Shown: piece after piece, positions 1-10,460 of the stretch
Numbering within the stretch: position 1 is the first letter of the stretch
Layout of the letters: every line of letters starts with the position of its first letter
From: Purpureocillium takamizusanense
Taxonomy: Eukaryota > Ascomycota > Sordariomycetes > Hypocreales > Ophiocordycipitaceae
Reading direction: 5' to 3'
Assembly (NCBI RefSeq): GCF_022605165.1
Contig: NC_063081.1
Coordinates: forward strand, 274,318 to 338,317
Length of the DNA stretch: 64,000 nucleotides
Translations under genes and position numbers: made by a program
The notes under the pieces: model-generated
Seen by the model: only the letters and a program-made list of their open reading frames with translations
What the model was told of the DNA's origin: nothing
Databases searched by the model: none

Positions 1-1605
1 GAGCCGACGCCGGCGGAGGCGGAGATCTACATTGGCAAGTTCCGCGACTGGCTCAGGAACTTTCCCTTTATGCATCTTCCCGACCATGTCACGGCGGATG
101 CGCTACGTAAAGAGCGGCCGTTCCTGTGGACGTGCATCATGAACATGACATCAATGTCCCTGCCGCAGCAGCAGATCCTCAGGGACAAGGTTCGCCAGGA
201 GCTTTCTGATCGCATGGTGTTCAACAACGAGCGAACCATGGACGTTCTGCTGGGCCTGATTGCATACATAAGCTGGTAAGTCATGGTTTAGACGCAGTCA
301 GCGGCGCGAGAGCCCATTCATTGCTGCAGCGTCTCACACTACATGTTATACAGGGCCACCATGAATACCGGACCGGGCTCGAAACCCTTCCTCATCCTGT
401 ACAGCCAACTAGCAGCCACCATCCTCTATGACATGGGATTGACGCGAAACCCGCATGAGGAGCACATGTCCGGCTTGTACCTGAAGGTTTGGAGTCTGCG
501 GCCGACCCCGCCGCCCAAAGTCCGGACAATGGAGGAGCGCAGAGCAGCCCTGGCGCTGTGGTATCTCACCTCCGTGTAAGTGCAACGCGGACAGTGGCGC
601 GCCGCCCCCTTGTACAACGAAGCTGACATGTAGATTGTACCCGCCTGCAGGTGCACCTCGTTCATTGGCAAGATGGAGACGCTCCACTGGACATCGCACA
701 TGGAGGAGTCGCTAGAGACTCTGGATCGTGAAAAGGATCAGCCTCTCGATGAGATCCTGGTGGCGCTCGTCCGGACGCAACTCATCAACGAAGAGGCGCA
801 GAAGCTCCTGCGCCTTCAAGGCTGCGGTGACGACAGCCAGGGACCAACCCACATCTACAAGCCGGGCCTGCTCATGCGTCTTGAGGAGCTCCGTCGACGG
901 CTCCCGCCGGCACTGCACTCGCACTGTACGTCTTACCTCTCCTTTTGCACGGTTCAGCCAAAGGGGAATGACTCTTGTCTTGTCTAACAAGCCGCAGATG
1001 TTGTGCAGCTGCAGCTGTACGCCACAGAGGCCGAGGTCCACTCGGTTGCGCTCTTCACTGGCCAAGCGATCCCGGAAGCCACGAGGATCAGCAGCATGTT
1101 CTCGTGCACCAAGGCATCGGCGACCTGGTTCGAGTGGTTCTTTAGCGTACCGCTCATGGAGGTGCCGGGCCTGCCTTTTAACGTCTACGTCAGCATGTCC
1201 CACCTGCAGGCGATTCTCTACCGGCTCACCACGTCGGAGGATCCGGCGTGGGACAAGCAGGTCCTCCGCAACACGGCGGACCTTCTCGTGCTTCTGGACA
1301 AGACCATTGACGTCTTCTGCAAGGTCGGAGAAGTGTACTGCCTGCGCACCGACGACAGCGACGGGACCGTCTTCCTCAAGGGCGCTAGGATCCTGCGAAA
1401 CGTGAGGAACTTTTGGGAGCCGGCGTTGGCTCATATATTGAACAACAATCTGCCGACCCCGACCAGCCAGACGAGTCAGCCGTTGAACGCCATGCCGCCG
1501 TTGGAGCCGAAGATGATGATGGACCCCAGCCACATCATTGGGCCGGGATTCGACCTCAACGACATGACGTGGATGACGGATATTTTCGGGCCCTGGGAAA
1601 CATAA
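1..1605 (+). CDS. Fungal-specific transcription factor, C-terminal part (5' partial)
   Basis: The window opens inside this gene, so any N-terminal Zn2Cys6 DNA-binding cluster lies outside it. Four exons are supported (1-275, 354-575, 651-925, 998-1605), joined by GT-AG introns with donors gtaagt, gtaagt and gtacgt. Spliced, they give 459 residues in one frame, ending at TAA 1603-1605. The sequence is helical, with stretches such as LLGLIAYISWATMN and SQLAATILYDMGL, which resemble the middle homology (fungal-specific transcription factor) domain of Zn2Cys6 regulators. A role as a nuclear, DNA-bound regulator follows from the family. Target genes cannot be told from this fragment. Confidence 0.72.
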
Positions 1606-2119
1606 GGATGTCCCCCGGTTTATCAATCGACGTAATAGAATGCAGCAGAAAGCGACCGCCGGTTTGCGCGGCCGTTGCGAGCGTCGCTCCGCCAGAGTGC
1701 GGATGGTGATCCTTCGCGCCCGCCGCTGGCGGGGCAGGATAACCACCAGCATGCAGCCAACCCTCCGCATCTCGGTTTCGCAGGACTGGAGAAGGATCGC
1801 CGTTGGCAAGAAATTGCCATTTCCGACGGATTGGAGAGTAGGGCGTCGCTACGCAACGGAGCACCACTGTGGCATTGCTACCGTGGATGGGCCTCGCAAG
1901 CTGCGCCTTGTATACGGCAGCGTTTCGCAGGACGACAGCATTGCGCGGCCTATTGGATCTGTTTCCGCGGTCCTACTAAATCTGTCTCACCGAGTGGCAG
2001 ATCTTCCGCCGATTGAGCCGCAGCCTTTTGAGCTGTGGCCAGGGCGCCAAAGGCCCTCTGTTGTGTCGCAGCATGGCACAGATCGTCCCCGAAAAGGAGC
2101 TGGCAGCGAAGCGATAATC

Positions 2120-2465
2120 GTACTTTCAGCGACGGTTCCGGCTCGAAGGAAGGCTTCGGCGGCACGCCGGACCTCGCACTCAGAGAAGCTCCGCCAGCGT
2201 ACGTCGAGAACCCTGCCGACGATGCGGGGCTCACCTTCGGAAACGACGACGACGACAAGCACGCCGAGGGTGACGAGGAGGGCTACGTCACGGGGTGGAA
2301 GGAAGCTGTTTGGACTGATGCTCGCCATCACGATGGCTTGTTTTCTGGTGCTGTTGGACATGTCTGTCATTGTCACACACTGTACGGATACGCAGGCGTC
2401 ACTCCACTTGTATAGGGCTGCGATGGATGCTTTTAAGGCGAAGACAGTAGGGTGGATAGGACGTG
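2120..2465 (+). pseudogene. Remnant of an MFS (DHA14-type) transporter N-terminus, frameshifted and truncated
   Basis: One frame (about 2120-2301) encodes an acidic tail ending GYVTGWK. A second frame starting at 2303 continues with KLFGLMLAITMACFLVLLDM and SVIVT. Together these read like the cytoplasmic tail and first membrane helix of a major-facilitator drug transporter, where the usual order is acidic tail, TGWK-type motif, TM1 ending LLDxSVIVT. One extra base at about 2302 separates the halves. After TM1 only a blurred KTVGWIG at about 2438-2460, comparable to the family's DVGWYG motif, is visible; the other helices are absent. It cannot encode a transporter. Family assignment is by motif only. 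Confidence 0.5.
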
Positions 2466-2866
2466 ATCGGTGGTTCGGTAGCAACGTCACGGGGGGCGAG
2501 TTATTGGGCGAAATAACTTCCGCCGTTCTATGATACGTACATCGTAGAACGATGAAATTTATTCGAAATTTCCGGATCAAGAAACATACATTAAAGTCAC
2601 ACGGCGGGCCCAAAGTGTAAACGTGCGAGTTGATGGCTGGTGTTGGACTACGACCGCAAAGTAGAATACTATAGCTGAGGACCGCCTGTGGTTGCGGGTC
2701 TTTGGGTGGTGCTCCCGCTCCAAAAGCTTGACCACCAAACAGGCTTCGTACTTCATACATCCATCTCACTCACTCACCACCACCACCACCACTACCATCC
2801 ATCATCGCATCAGTCCTCCACCGCACATCACGTACAACCGCGCATCCGAAAGCGTGCACGCCCGCT

Positions 2867-3694
2867 ATGAACCGGCCACGCAACCGGCAGCCGCGGCCAA
2901 ACCGCCATCACGGCGGCAGCAACAAGCCCAGTACCACCCCCACCGGCGCCAGCAGCAGCAGCAGCAGCAGCACGCAACAGCAGCAGCAGCAAGACACCAC
3001 CGCCACCGCCACCAACAACAACAACAACAACAACTCCCGCCCAAGCCGCGGTGGTCGGCCTTACCGCTACTACACCCCCGCCACGCCGCAGCAGGCCGCC
3101 GGCACGGTGCCGACCCTCCGGCAGGTCGTCCCGGGGGCGTCGGTCCACGTCGTGCTCAAGGAGGACCAGCCCACGGGGCGCGAGACGGCCGGCATCGTGG
3201 CCGAGCTGCTCACGCGGGGGGACCACCCGCGCGGCATCAAGGTGCGCCTGCGGGGCGGGCAGGTCGGCCGCGTGCAGCGCATGGCCGACAACACCACCAC
3301 CACTGCTGCCTCTTCTTATTCTTCTTCTTTCCCTTCCTGGGGCAGGAACGGCGAGGAGGCAGGCAGCAGCAGCAACAACAACAACAACAACCGCGTCGCC
3401 GCTCCCCCTCTGTCAGCGGGCAGGTTCACCCATCGCTACACGGACGTGAGGCGCGAGCTGGACGAGTTCCCCGAGGGTCCGCCGGCGAGGAGCTTGGCGG
3501 ATTTCATGCCCGCGCTCCTGCCCGACAATGAAGACGCCGCGGCCGCCACGGGCGGGGAGCGGCGGCGGCGGGTGGAGGAGGAGGATGTGTCGGACGCGGG
3601 GCTGCCGCCTGTCGTCCGGTGTCCCGTCTGTGAAGCGTTTGAGGGCGACGAGACGGCGGTGACGCATCATGTCGAGCGCGAGCACTTTGGCTGA
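2867..3694 (+). CDS. YwbE/DUF2196-domain protein with C-terminal C2H2-type zinc finger
   Basis: A single-exon protein of 275 residues. The N-terminus is disordered, with runs of Ser, Gln and Asn at roughly residues 28-60. Residues of about 85-135 match the small YwbE (DUF2196) fold: VPGASVHVVLKEDQPTGRET, then HPRGIKVRLRGGQVGRVQRM. A second Asn run and an acidic segment follow, and the protein ends with CPVCEAF...HHVEREH, a CxxC...HxxxxH finger like the UBZ/Rad18-type ubiquitin-binding fingers. DUF2196 has no settled biochemical role. The combination suggests a nucleic-acid or ubiquitin-linked adaptor, which is inference only. Homopolymer lengths probably vary between strains. Confidence 0.75.
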   Translation: MNRPRNRQPRPNRHHGGSNKPSTTPTGASSSSSSSTQQQQQQDTTATATNNNNNNNSRPSRGGRPYRYYTPATPQQAAGTVPTLRQVVPGASVHVVLKEDQPTGRETAGIVAELLTRGDHPRGIKVRLRGGQVGRVQRMADNTTTTAASSYSSSFPSWGRNGEEAGSSSNNNNNNRVAAPPLSAGRFTHRYTDVRRELDEFPEGPPARSLADFMPALLPDNEDAAAATGGERRRRVEEEDVSDAGLPPVVRCPVCEAFEGDETAVTHHVEREHFG

Positions 3695-4530
3695 GAAGAT
3701 GGATGCCGACTTGATGACCACCAGGGGGGGACTACAACGCCTCGGATGCCAAAAGACGACCTGTCTGCCTGGAGCTGCAGTATGAGACGGAAGTCCCCCG
3801 ACTTGCTGAGAGAACGAAGAAGTAGGCACCGACATAGGGAAAAGTGCCAAATCCGAGGAGTGAAATCCGAGGGTCTGCCTATGCGGAACATCCGACGCGA
3901 GGCGTTGGGCCAACACACGTTGTGGTTTCGCTCCGCACCGGCTGCTGGTCTCTGGAATCTCCGCACGGCGAGGCAACACCAGCATTGAAGTCCACACCGG
4001 GGTCCATCACTCAAGCAGTTTCCAGCCGGGGGTGCTGCAGGTCGTTGGATAACACGTCTGTCCCGTCCTAGGCTGGAGACAAGGAAACCTGGTGTCTCAG
4101 GACCCATGTTGACGTGCCTTTTCGAAAACCAACGGGTTTGCGATGCAGCATTGCGGCGCTGGCGGATGTCACAGGCACCACTTGTTGGTCAAGGACTCCA
4201 TCTCGGCCGCCCTCAATATTATACACTGCACCTTCCGATTATGTCGAAGCGAGGTCAGCTCGGCATGCAGCGCACTATGCAAGAGACCCAACGGCAGCGA
4301 TTTTGATGGATACGACTGGCCCCGTCGGGTTGGCAGAAGCAGGCACCGAGTATGCTGGGTGTTCAGGCAGCCAATAAACCAGCTGCGGAGCAGCCTCCTC
4401 TAACGACATGTTGAACTCGATCTTGATAAATATCGCATGGGCCTCAAATGTCTGATGGCAACTGCTTCTCACAACACAGTAGTAGCATATTATTCGGTGA
4501 GAATGGCACGAACGGGAAAACTCAACTACC
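3695..4530. other. Intergenic, 836 bp, no gene recognised
   Basis: Short overlapping open frames occur on both strands, but none has a recognisable motif or consistent splice structure. The right part would hold the promoter of the dehydrogenase gene starting at 4531. Confidence 0.5.
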
Positions 4531-6298
4531 ATGGCTCAGGCATCGTCACACAATGGCAAGATGGAAGAGCTGGCCCTCTACGGTGATCCCGAATTTACCG
4601 CTTTGCGCCGCAAGGTTGACATTCCGTACATGCCTTGTCTGTTAAATCCATGCTTTGCGCCGTCTATAAAGGAATCTTTGCGTTCGAATGCAGGTTCTTT
4701 GTCCGAGATGCTTTCACTCAACAGCCTTGCTTGCCCCCGACAAGGCCGCTAACTGAATGTTCCCTCTCCCAAAGCACACCGGGACCGGATCAAGTCCTCA
4801 TCAAGGTCGTCGCGGCCGGCTTGAACCCTAAGGACTGGAAGGTAAACAAAGCGCATAGCGCATACATAGTCTGACTTGGACGTTCGACACTTGTATATGA
4901 CTTTTTGGCCCGTTTGATGACCGAGATCCCGCCTCGTGTAGCACACCGAGGACCGCACGGAGGACGAGGCCTTCAACGTGGGCGACGACATCGCCGGCTT
5001 CGTCGAGGCAGTCGGCGAGGAGGCCTTTGAGTACCCGGCGACCGCGTGGCCGCGTTCCACCGCATCGGCGAGCCGGGCGGCGGCTTCGCCGAGTACGCCG
5101 TCGCGCCGAGCTCGACCACGTTTCGCCTGCCGCCCAACGTCTCGTTCGAGCAGGGCGCGGGCATCCCCCTGGCGGCCATGACGGCGGCCATTGCGCTGTA
5201 CCAGGCCCTCCGGCTGCCCCTGCCGACGAGCGTGCCGGCGCGGCGAGGGGGGGACGGGGACGGGGAGGGGGAGGAAGAAGGCACCGCGGGTGGTGTGCTC
5301 ATATACGGGGGCTCGACGGCGGTGGGCGCGTACGCGCTGCAGCTCGCCAAGCTCAGCAACCTGAGTCCCATCGTCGCAGTGGCGGGCAAGGGCATCGAGT
5401 ACGTCCGCTCGCTGGATGCCGCGACGCACATCATTGGCTACCGCGACGGCGACGTGGCGCAACGGGTCATCGAGACGGTCAAGGCGCACGCCCCGGGACA
5501 GCAGCAGCAGCAGCAGCCGCCGTTCCGCCATGCACTCGACGCGGTGTCCGACTTTGGGAGCCACAAGGTCATCAGCGACATTCTCGTCGGCTTGTGCGAT
5601 AGCAGCGGCAGCGGTGGTGGTAACGAAGGCGAGGGCCATGTCGGGCAAAGGAAGAAGAACAAGATGATGCTAATCAACATGCTCGACCTGAGCGCGGAGA
5701 TGGACGACTCGTGGCAGTGGCCGGACGGGGTCGCCTGGTCCCTGACGTTCGTCGCCAGCGCGTACGGGCGCAAGCACCCGTGGATGAGCGAGGAGCGGGC
5801 GCGCGCGGACAGGGACTTTGCGTGCTGGTTCTACCGCTACGTCGAGCGCCTGCTCGCCGACGGGAGGCTGAGGCCGCATCCCGTCGAGGTGCTGCCGGGC
5901 GGGCTGGATGGGGTGCTGCAGGGCGTCAAGGACTTGAGGGACAATAAGGTGTCGGCGAAGAAGCTGGTTGCGAGGTACGTTTTCTTCTTCTTTTTTTGCG
6001 GCTGTGTGGCTGGTCCCCCTTGGTGAGAGGAGAGATGATGGTTTTGGTGGTGACTGACTTTTTGTCCAGGATCGCCGATAGTTACTCCGGGGCTTTGACC
6101 GCTGGTGATTGCGTGTCGTGCATGGGAAGAGCCTACCTGTATAATATAAACGCATCGACGTCGAAAGGGGGGAAAAAGGGCGAGAATGTGAAGCAGATGG
6201 CCCTGCTACAGCCAGTCACGATCCATCCCGATGTCCCACTTCGTGCGATAGAATCATCATCGTATTCTCATTCCCCATGCTTGAATTACTCAAAGTAA
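4531..6298 (+). CDS. Zinc-type medium-chain dehydrogenase / enoyl-reductase-like (ToxD-like), with apparent -1 frameshift
   Basis: Exons 4531-4625, 4775-4841, 4942-5974 and 6070-6298 are supported by GT-AG introns. The first junction restores VDIPTPGPDQVLIKVVAAG, the GroES-like N-terminal domain of MDR oxidoreductases. Later come GDDIAGFVEAVG, FHRIGEPGGGFAEYAVAP and a Rossmann segment LIYGGSTAVGAYALQLAKLS typical of trans-enoyl reductase/ToxD-like members, which reduce C=C or C=O with NADPH. At about 5034-5037 the frame breaks: the family's PGDRVAAFHR needs one more G than the sequence has. The four exons total one base short of a complete frame (474 residues if the base is restored). Read literally, translation stops near 5181 after about 133 residues. 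This is either a sequencing error in a G/C run or a recent inactivation. The last exon is less certain than the rest. Confidence 0.7.
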
Positions 6299-6460
6299 AG
6301 ACGCCCCCAAGCCAAGGGCTCCCAAGAGCAACCCTACGGGCTAATTCATAAAAAAAAAAACTTGCGTGATGCTGTCTATATGCTGATGGTGATGATCCCC
6401 CTGCGCCACTGTTGTTCCCGCGGGCGGCTCAGCGCCAACAAGCTCTTGAAGCTTGTGCTC

Positions 6461-7900
6461 TCAAAGCTTGCTCTTGGCGCCGGCCGAATCTTCGGACACG
6501 ACCGCGACGACGACGCATATGTCGTCGACCTTGCCGCCGCGCCACTGCTCGTGCGGATAGTACTTTTGCACCTCCTTGGCGAAGGGGCCGTCTATCTTGG
6601 TGTTGACGCTGGCGCTCTTGGCCGCCCCGACGAGCTCCGTCGCCAGCAGGCTCTGGAGCGTCACGGTCCGCTCCGGCGTGGTGGTGGTGGTGGTGGTGGT
6701 GGTGGTGGCCTCGCCGGGAGAGCCGCGGTCGCCGCCGGCCCGCGCCCGCGCCCGCGTTAGGGCGTCTATCGAGTCGGCGCAGCGGACGCCGCCGGCCTCG
6801 GTCATCTGCCAGGCGCCGCTCGAGACCATGACGCGGCTGGCGATGCGGAGGATGTCCTGGTTGAAGAGGTTGTCTAGGACGCCGTCGGTGGCGAAGATGA
6901 GGACGTCCCCGTGCCGCAGGTAGTGCTGCGTCACGTCGGCGTCGCGGGGCAGGTCGCTGAGCTGCGTCCCGCCAAAGGCGGCCATGCGGGCGGCGAGCCG
7001 CGGGGGGATGAGGGAGAGCTGAAAGGGCGTGTTGAAGGCGTGCGTCTGCGGCTCCGAGTAGGCGTTGACGCCGTTGAGCCGCAGGTGGAGGAACCCCGAG
7101 TCGCCGAGGTTGGCCACGTCCAGGGTCCCGTCCGGCGCGGCGATGGCGACGCACGCCGTGCTGCCGCCCGCGTGTAGGCTCTTGTCGTTGCACACGGCGT
7201 CGTAGCCCCCTTGCATCAACCGGCGCGCCGTCAGGGGCGGGCTCTCGGCGCCGTCGTGTTCGTAGGCCACCGCCGCCATGTAGTCGCAGAAGCCGTGGGA
7301 GAAGTCGGCCGGGTCGACACCCGAGTCCGTCCACCCCCCGACGCCGTCGGCGACGCCAAACGCCACGGCGCCCGAGTCGTTGACGCGCGAGACGAAGAAT
7401 GCGTCGTGGCCCGAGTCGGGGCGGGAGGAGCGGCGACGCTGCCGCGGGGGCTGGATGCGGTTGTAGGGGTTGAAGTGGAACACGTGTGTGGACGGGTCGT
7501 ACGGGCGGTCCTTGGCGATGAAGGAGGCGGCGATGTTGTAGGAGAATCGGGGGTTTGTCGCGAACGACGACGACGAGGTTGAGGACGGCCGTGACGGCGT
7601 CCACGGGGCGCCCGCGTTGCAGGCGGAGGCCACGGGCGGTGCCATTTTCGCGCGGCGTAGTAACGGGACTGTAGACGTGGGCATCAGTCGGACCGCCCCG
7701 CGAGAAAAGGTGCGAGAAGAAGGGCCACTACCTCTAGTAGTAGAGGAAGCTCGCCATGTTGTTGAGGCGGCCGCTCTGGCGCTGGATGCAGCCATGGGGC
7801 AGCGGAGGGCGAGACGCGATGCGCCGCCGGGTCGCTTCGTCACCGGAACAGATAGTAGGGTCCAAGCAAGCGTCTCCCGGCTCGAGCAGTCGTTGAGCAA
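6461..7900 (-). CDS. PTC7: Mitochondrial PP2C-type protein phosphatase, Ptc7-like
   Basis: An uninterrupted frame of 479 residues. The catalytic domain starts near residue 164 (GHDAFFV) and has the PP2C metal-binding motif VADGVGGW at about 183-190. GGSTACVAIA, LDVANLGDSG and DVLIFATDGVLDNLF follow, and the C-terminal KVDDICVVVAVV matches the conserved PP2C end. Family members are Mg/Mn-dependent Ser/Thr phosphatases; Ptc7 acts in mitochondria on coenzyme Q biosynthesis and metabolic enzymes. A second ATG at 7795 (residue 36) begins an Arg/Ser/Ala-rich stretch that looks like a mitochondrial presequence, so it may be the true start. A run of ten Thr codons (GGT repeats on the + strand, about 6676-6708) lies in a loop. 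The gene is convergent with the dehydrogenase. Confidence 0.88.
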   Translation of the reverse strand: MLNDCSSRETLAWTLLSVPVTKRPGGASRLALRCPMAASSARAAASTTWRASSTTRGSGPSSRTFSRGAVRLMPTSTVPLLRRAKMAPPVASACNAGAPWTPSRPSSTSSSSFATNPRFSYNIAASFIAKDRPYDPSTHVFHFNPYNRIQPPRQRRRSSRPDSGHDAFFVSRVNDSGAVAFGVADGVGGWTDSGVDPADFSHGFCDYMAAVAYEHDGAESPPLTARRLMQGGYDAVCNDKSLHAGGSTACVAIAAPDGTLDVANLGDSGFLHLRLNGVNAYSEPQTHAFNTPFQLSLIPPRLAARMAAFGGTQLSDLPRDADVTQHYLRHGDVLIFATDGVLDNLFNQDILRIASRVMVSSGAWQMTEAGGVRCADSIDALTRARARAGGDRGSPGEATTTTTTTTTTPERTVTLQSLLATELVGAAKSASVNTKIDGPFAKEVQKYYPHEQWRGGKVDDICVVVAVVSEDSAGAKSKL

Positions 7901-8835
7901 GGCGCTCGGACAGTCATGTACGACGCGGATGCTGTGACATGTTGGGTCTGGGTCTCGGAGGAAGCCAGATGGTGAGAAAATCTAGGGCTGCCAATGTGGC
8001 TTCCCATGGATAAGTTCCATTCTTAGTACACCCACTGTAGCTCTGTGGGCTGAGGTGCCATCCGTAGGGGGTTAGGGGGTGCCCAAGGGACTCTTACGGG
8101 GAGCCATGCCACTGTAAGAACTGGAAGCTGGAACCCCCCCCCCCCCCGCCGGGACGGGGTGTTGTGTTGGGTCAGTGGAGGTCCACCCAAGACGCGCAGT
8201 TCAATTGGCACAGTACTCCGTACTAGGTAGTTACGGAGTACATTAGTACGTAGTCCCCCAACCCTGCGGCGGTGGCGGTGGCGGCGGCAGCGGCAGACCG
8301 ACCTGGCCGGCCCGGCACAAGCCGTAAAAATAGGAAATTCCAAGTCCCATCGGCGAAGCTGGGCCCCGGGCGCCGATCGTATTACCTAAGCGGCAGGCAT
8401 GGAGCATCACGGGACGCAGAATTGTTATCCGAAGTCGTTCCGCATCTTCACAAGCATCGGACCCGGCTTTCTCCTTCCTAGCCGAATTGACAATGTCGCG
8501 CCTCTGATTGGCCCCCGGAGGTGAGCCGCTCCAGTCTTCCAATAACCGAGGATGGCTACTTGTGCTCTGCTCCCCCAAATTCATGACGATTACGACCTCA
8601 CGCCACCCTGTCCGTGTCGCCGTGATCCCCCCCCCCGACGAGACAATTCAGAGGTAGTCTCAGCCAGCGCGCCTCGTGCGTCGGAATCTCATCAACTACC
8701 TCGATTTCTCCGCTCGATCCCTCCATATATCTTCTACACTAGCTTGCGACTTCACCCGTGCAGCTGGTTCCCCCTCGGCACACGTGGAAACGCCTCTCCT
8801 CGTCCTCCCTCGTCCTCCGAAACAACGCGCCCACA
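7901..8835. other. Divergent intergenic region between PTC7-like gene and SDH2
   Basis: 935 bp with no credible coding frame. It holds a C14 run at about 8134-8147 and should contain both promoters. Confidence 0.5.
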
Positions 8836-9825
8836 ATGGCCGCTCTCCGCTCTTCCTCGACCCGAATTCTCGGCTCGTCCGTTCGGACGATGGCCATGCG
8901 CCCCGGTGCCGTCTTCACCCGCTCAATGGCTTCGGTCAGCGACGCGCCGGCCGAGCAGCAGCCGCGCATGAAGACCTTTTCCGTCTATCGATGGAACCCC
9001 GACACGCCGAGCGAGAAGCCGCGCATGCAATCCTACACGCTCGACCTCAACAAGACGGGACCCATGATTCTTGATGCCCTGGTCCGCATCAAGAATGAGC
9101 TTGACCCGACCCTGACCTTCCGACGCAGCTGTCGTGAGGGTATTTGCGGCTCTTGCGCCATGAACATTAACGGCCAAAACACCCTGGCCTGCCTGTGTAA
9201 GTCTTCGAGCATCAGCATCGGCCGCGTCTCTGCGCTCCCCCATGTAAACCCGAGCGCCTCGACTAACGCTCGTTCTCCGCAGGCCGAATCCCCGCCGAGT
9301 CCGCCTCCGAAGTCAAGCTCTACCCTCTGCCGCACACCTACGTCGTCAAGGACCTGGTCCCCGACTTGACGCACTTCTACAAGCAGTACAAGTCGATCAA
9401 GCCGTACCTGCAGCGCGACACGCCGGCGCCAGATGTACGTGGAACGCGCATAAGATGAAAGATGATTAGTTGGCGCAGAGGATACTGACCGAATGCAGGG
9501 CAAGGAATACCGCCAGAGCAAGGAGGACCGCAAGAAGCTGGACGGTCTGTACGAGTGCATCCTGTGCGCTTGCTGCTCAACGTCGTGCCCCTCGTACTGG
9601 TGGAACGCGGAGGAGTACCTCGGCCCCGCCATTCTGCTGCAGTCTTACCGATGGCTCGCCGACTCGCGAGACGAGCGCAAGGCCGAGCGCAAGAGCAACC
9701 TGGAAAACAACATGAGCCTATACCGGTGCCACACCATCCTCAACTGCACACGCGCTTGCCCCAAGGGCCTGAACCCCGGCAAGGCCATCGCTGAGATCAA
9801 GAAGCAGATGGCGCTCGGCGCATAA
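8836..9825 (+). CDS. SDH2: Succinate dehydrogenase iron-sulfur subunit (complex II, Ip)
   Basis: Exons 8836-9196, 9283-9434 and 9499-9825, with donors gtaagt and gtacgt and CAG acceptors. The Arg/Ser-rich N-terminus ([20 protein letters not shown]) is a mitochondrial presequence. All three cluster-binding regions are present: [12 protein letters not shown]...C for [2Fe-2S], [16 protein letters not shown] and [17 protein letters not shown] for the [4Fe-4S] and [3Fe-4S] centres. The protein passes electrons from the flavoprotein Sdh1 to ubiquinone in the inner membrane, linking the TCA cycle and respiratory chain. The start at 8836 puts the presequence directly upstream of the mature domain; upstream in-frame ATGs would add unsupported residues. 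It carries the conserved ubiquinone-site region targeted by SDHI fungicides; no unusual residue was spotted there. Confidence 0.97.
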
Positions 9826-10441
9826 GGCGCTCAGAGCAGTGGCGGCGAGGGCGTGGGAGGTTCCTTTTCTCTCAGTGGCGAAGATGGGTGGCATTAGACG
9901 TTTACCGACTGGTTCTTTTGCTGCGGGTCGGAAGGTTATGGTATACAAAACCGCGGGATGGGACGGAGAAACGGTTCCAGGACGGGACCGCAGGGACTAC
10001 GGTCCCGTGTATAAGCATGGACGGTGTTGTACGTCGAATGTCTGATGCAGAATAGCAATTTTTTTTTCTATGTTACGCCGGAGTCGTCGGCCACGATGGC
10101 GGGTCGGGACGTTTGGCCCGAGAGTCGCGGTCGACTCTGGGCCACTCGTGTGCCTCACATGTCTGTCGGTCGATACATCAGTCGATGGAACAGCTCTGCG
10201 GCGACTTTTCTCGAACGTCTCCGACGCAACAATGCCGCGTCTAAGCCGCCGATAGCCCAGAGGATGCGTCGTCGCGAACTGCTGGGTACGGGAGTGCTCC
10301 CTGCTCCGGGTCCGGCCGGTGGGAGGGCCATTCATGACGAGCGAGATTTTCAGGGTGCATGTAGCCCGCATGGTCCTACCTACCTATGTACCTATGCAGC
10401 AGCGCGGCTCGGGAGGCCATGGGCATTAGCATAACAGAGAC

Positions 10442-10460
10442 CACACACACACACACACAC
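10442..10460. repeat. (CA)n microsatellite
   Basis: About nine uninterrupted CA units, non-coding. Confidence 0.9.

Noticed and set aside
712..1809. 365-codon minus-strand frame opposite the transcription factor
   Set aside because: It is the antisense shadow of a GC-rich spliced gene whose exon junctions are all consistent; no domain is visible in it.
1640..2533. 297-codon plus-strand frame as an intact gene
   Set aside because: Only its last part resembles a transporter helix and the matching tail lies in another frame, so it was treated as a pseudogene remnant.
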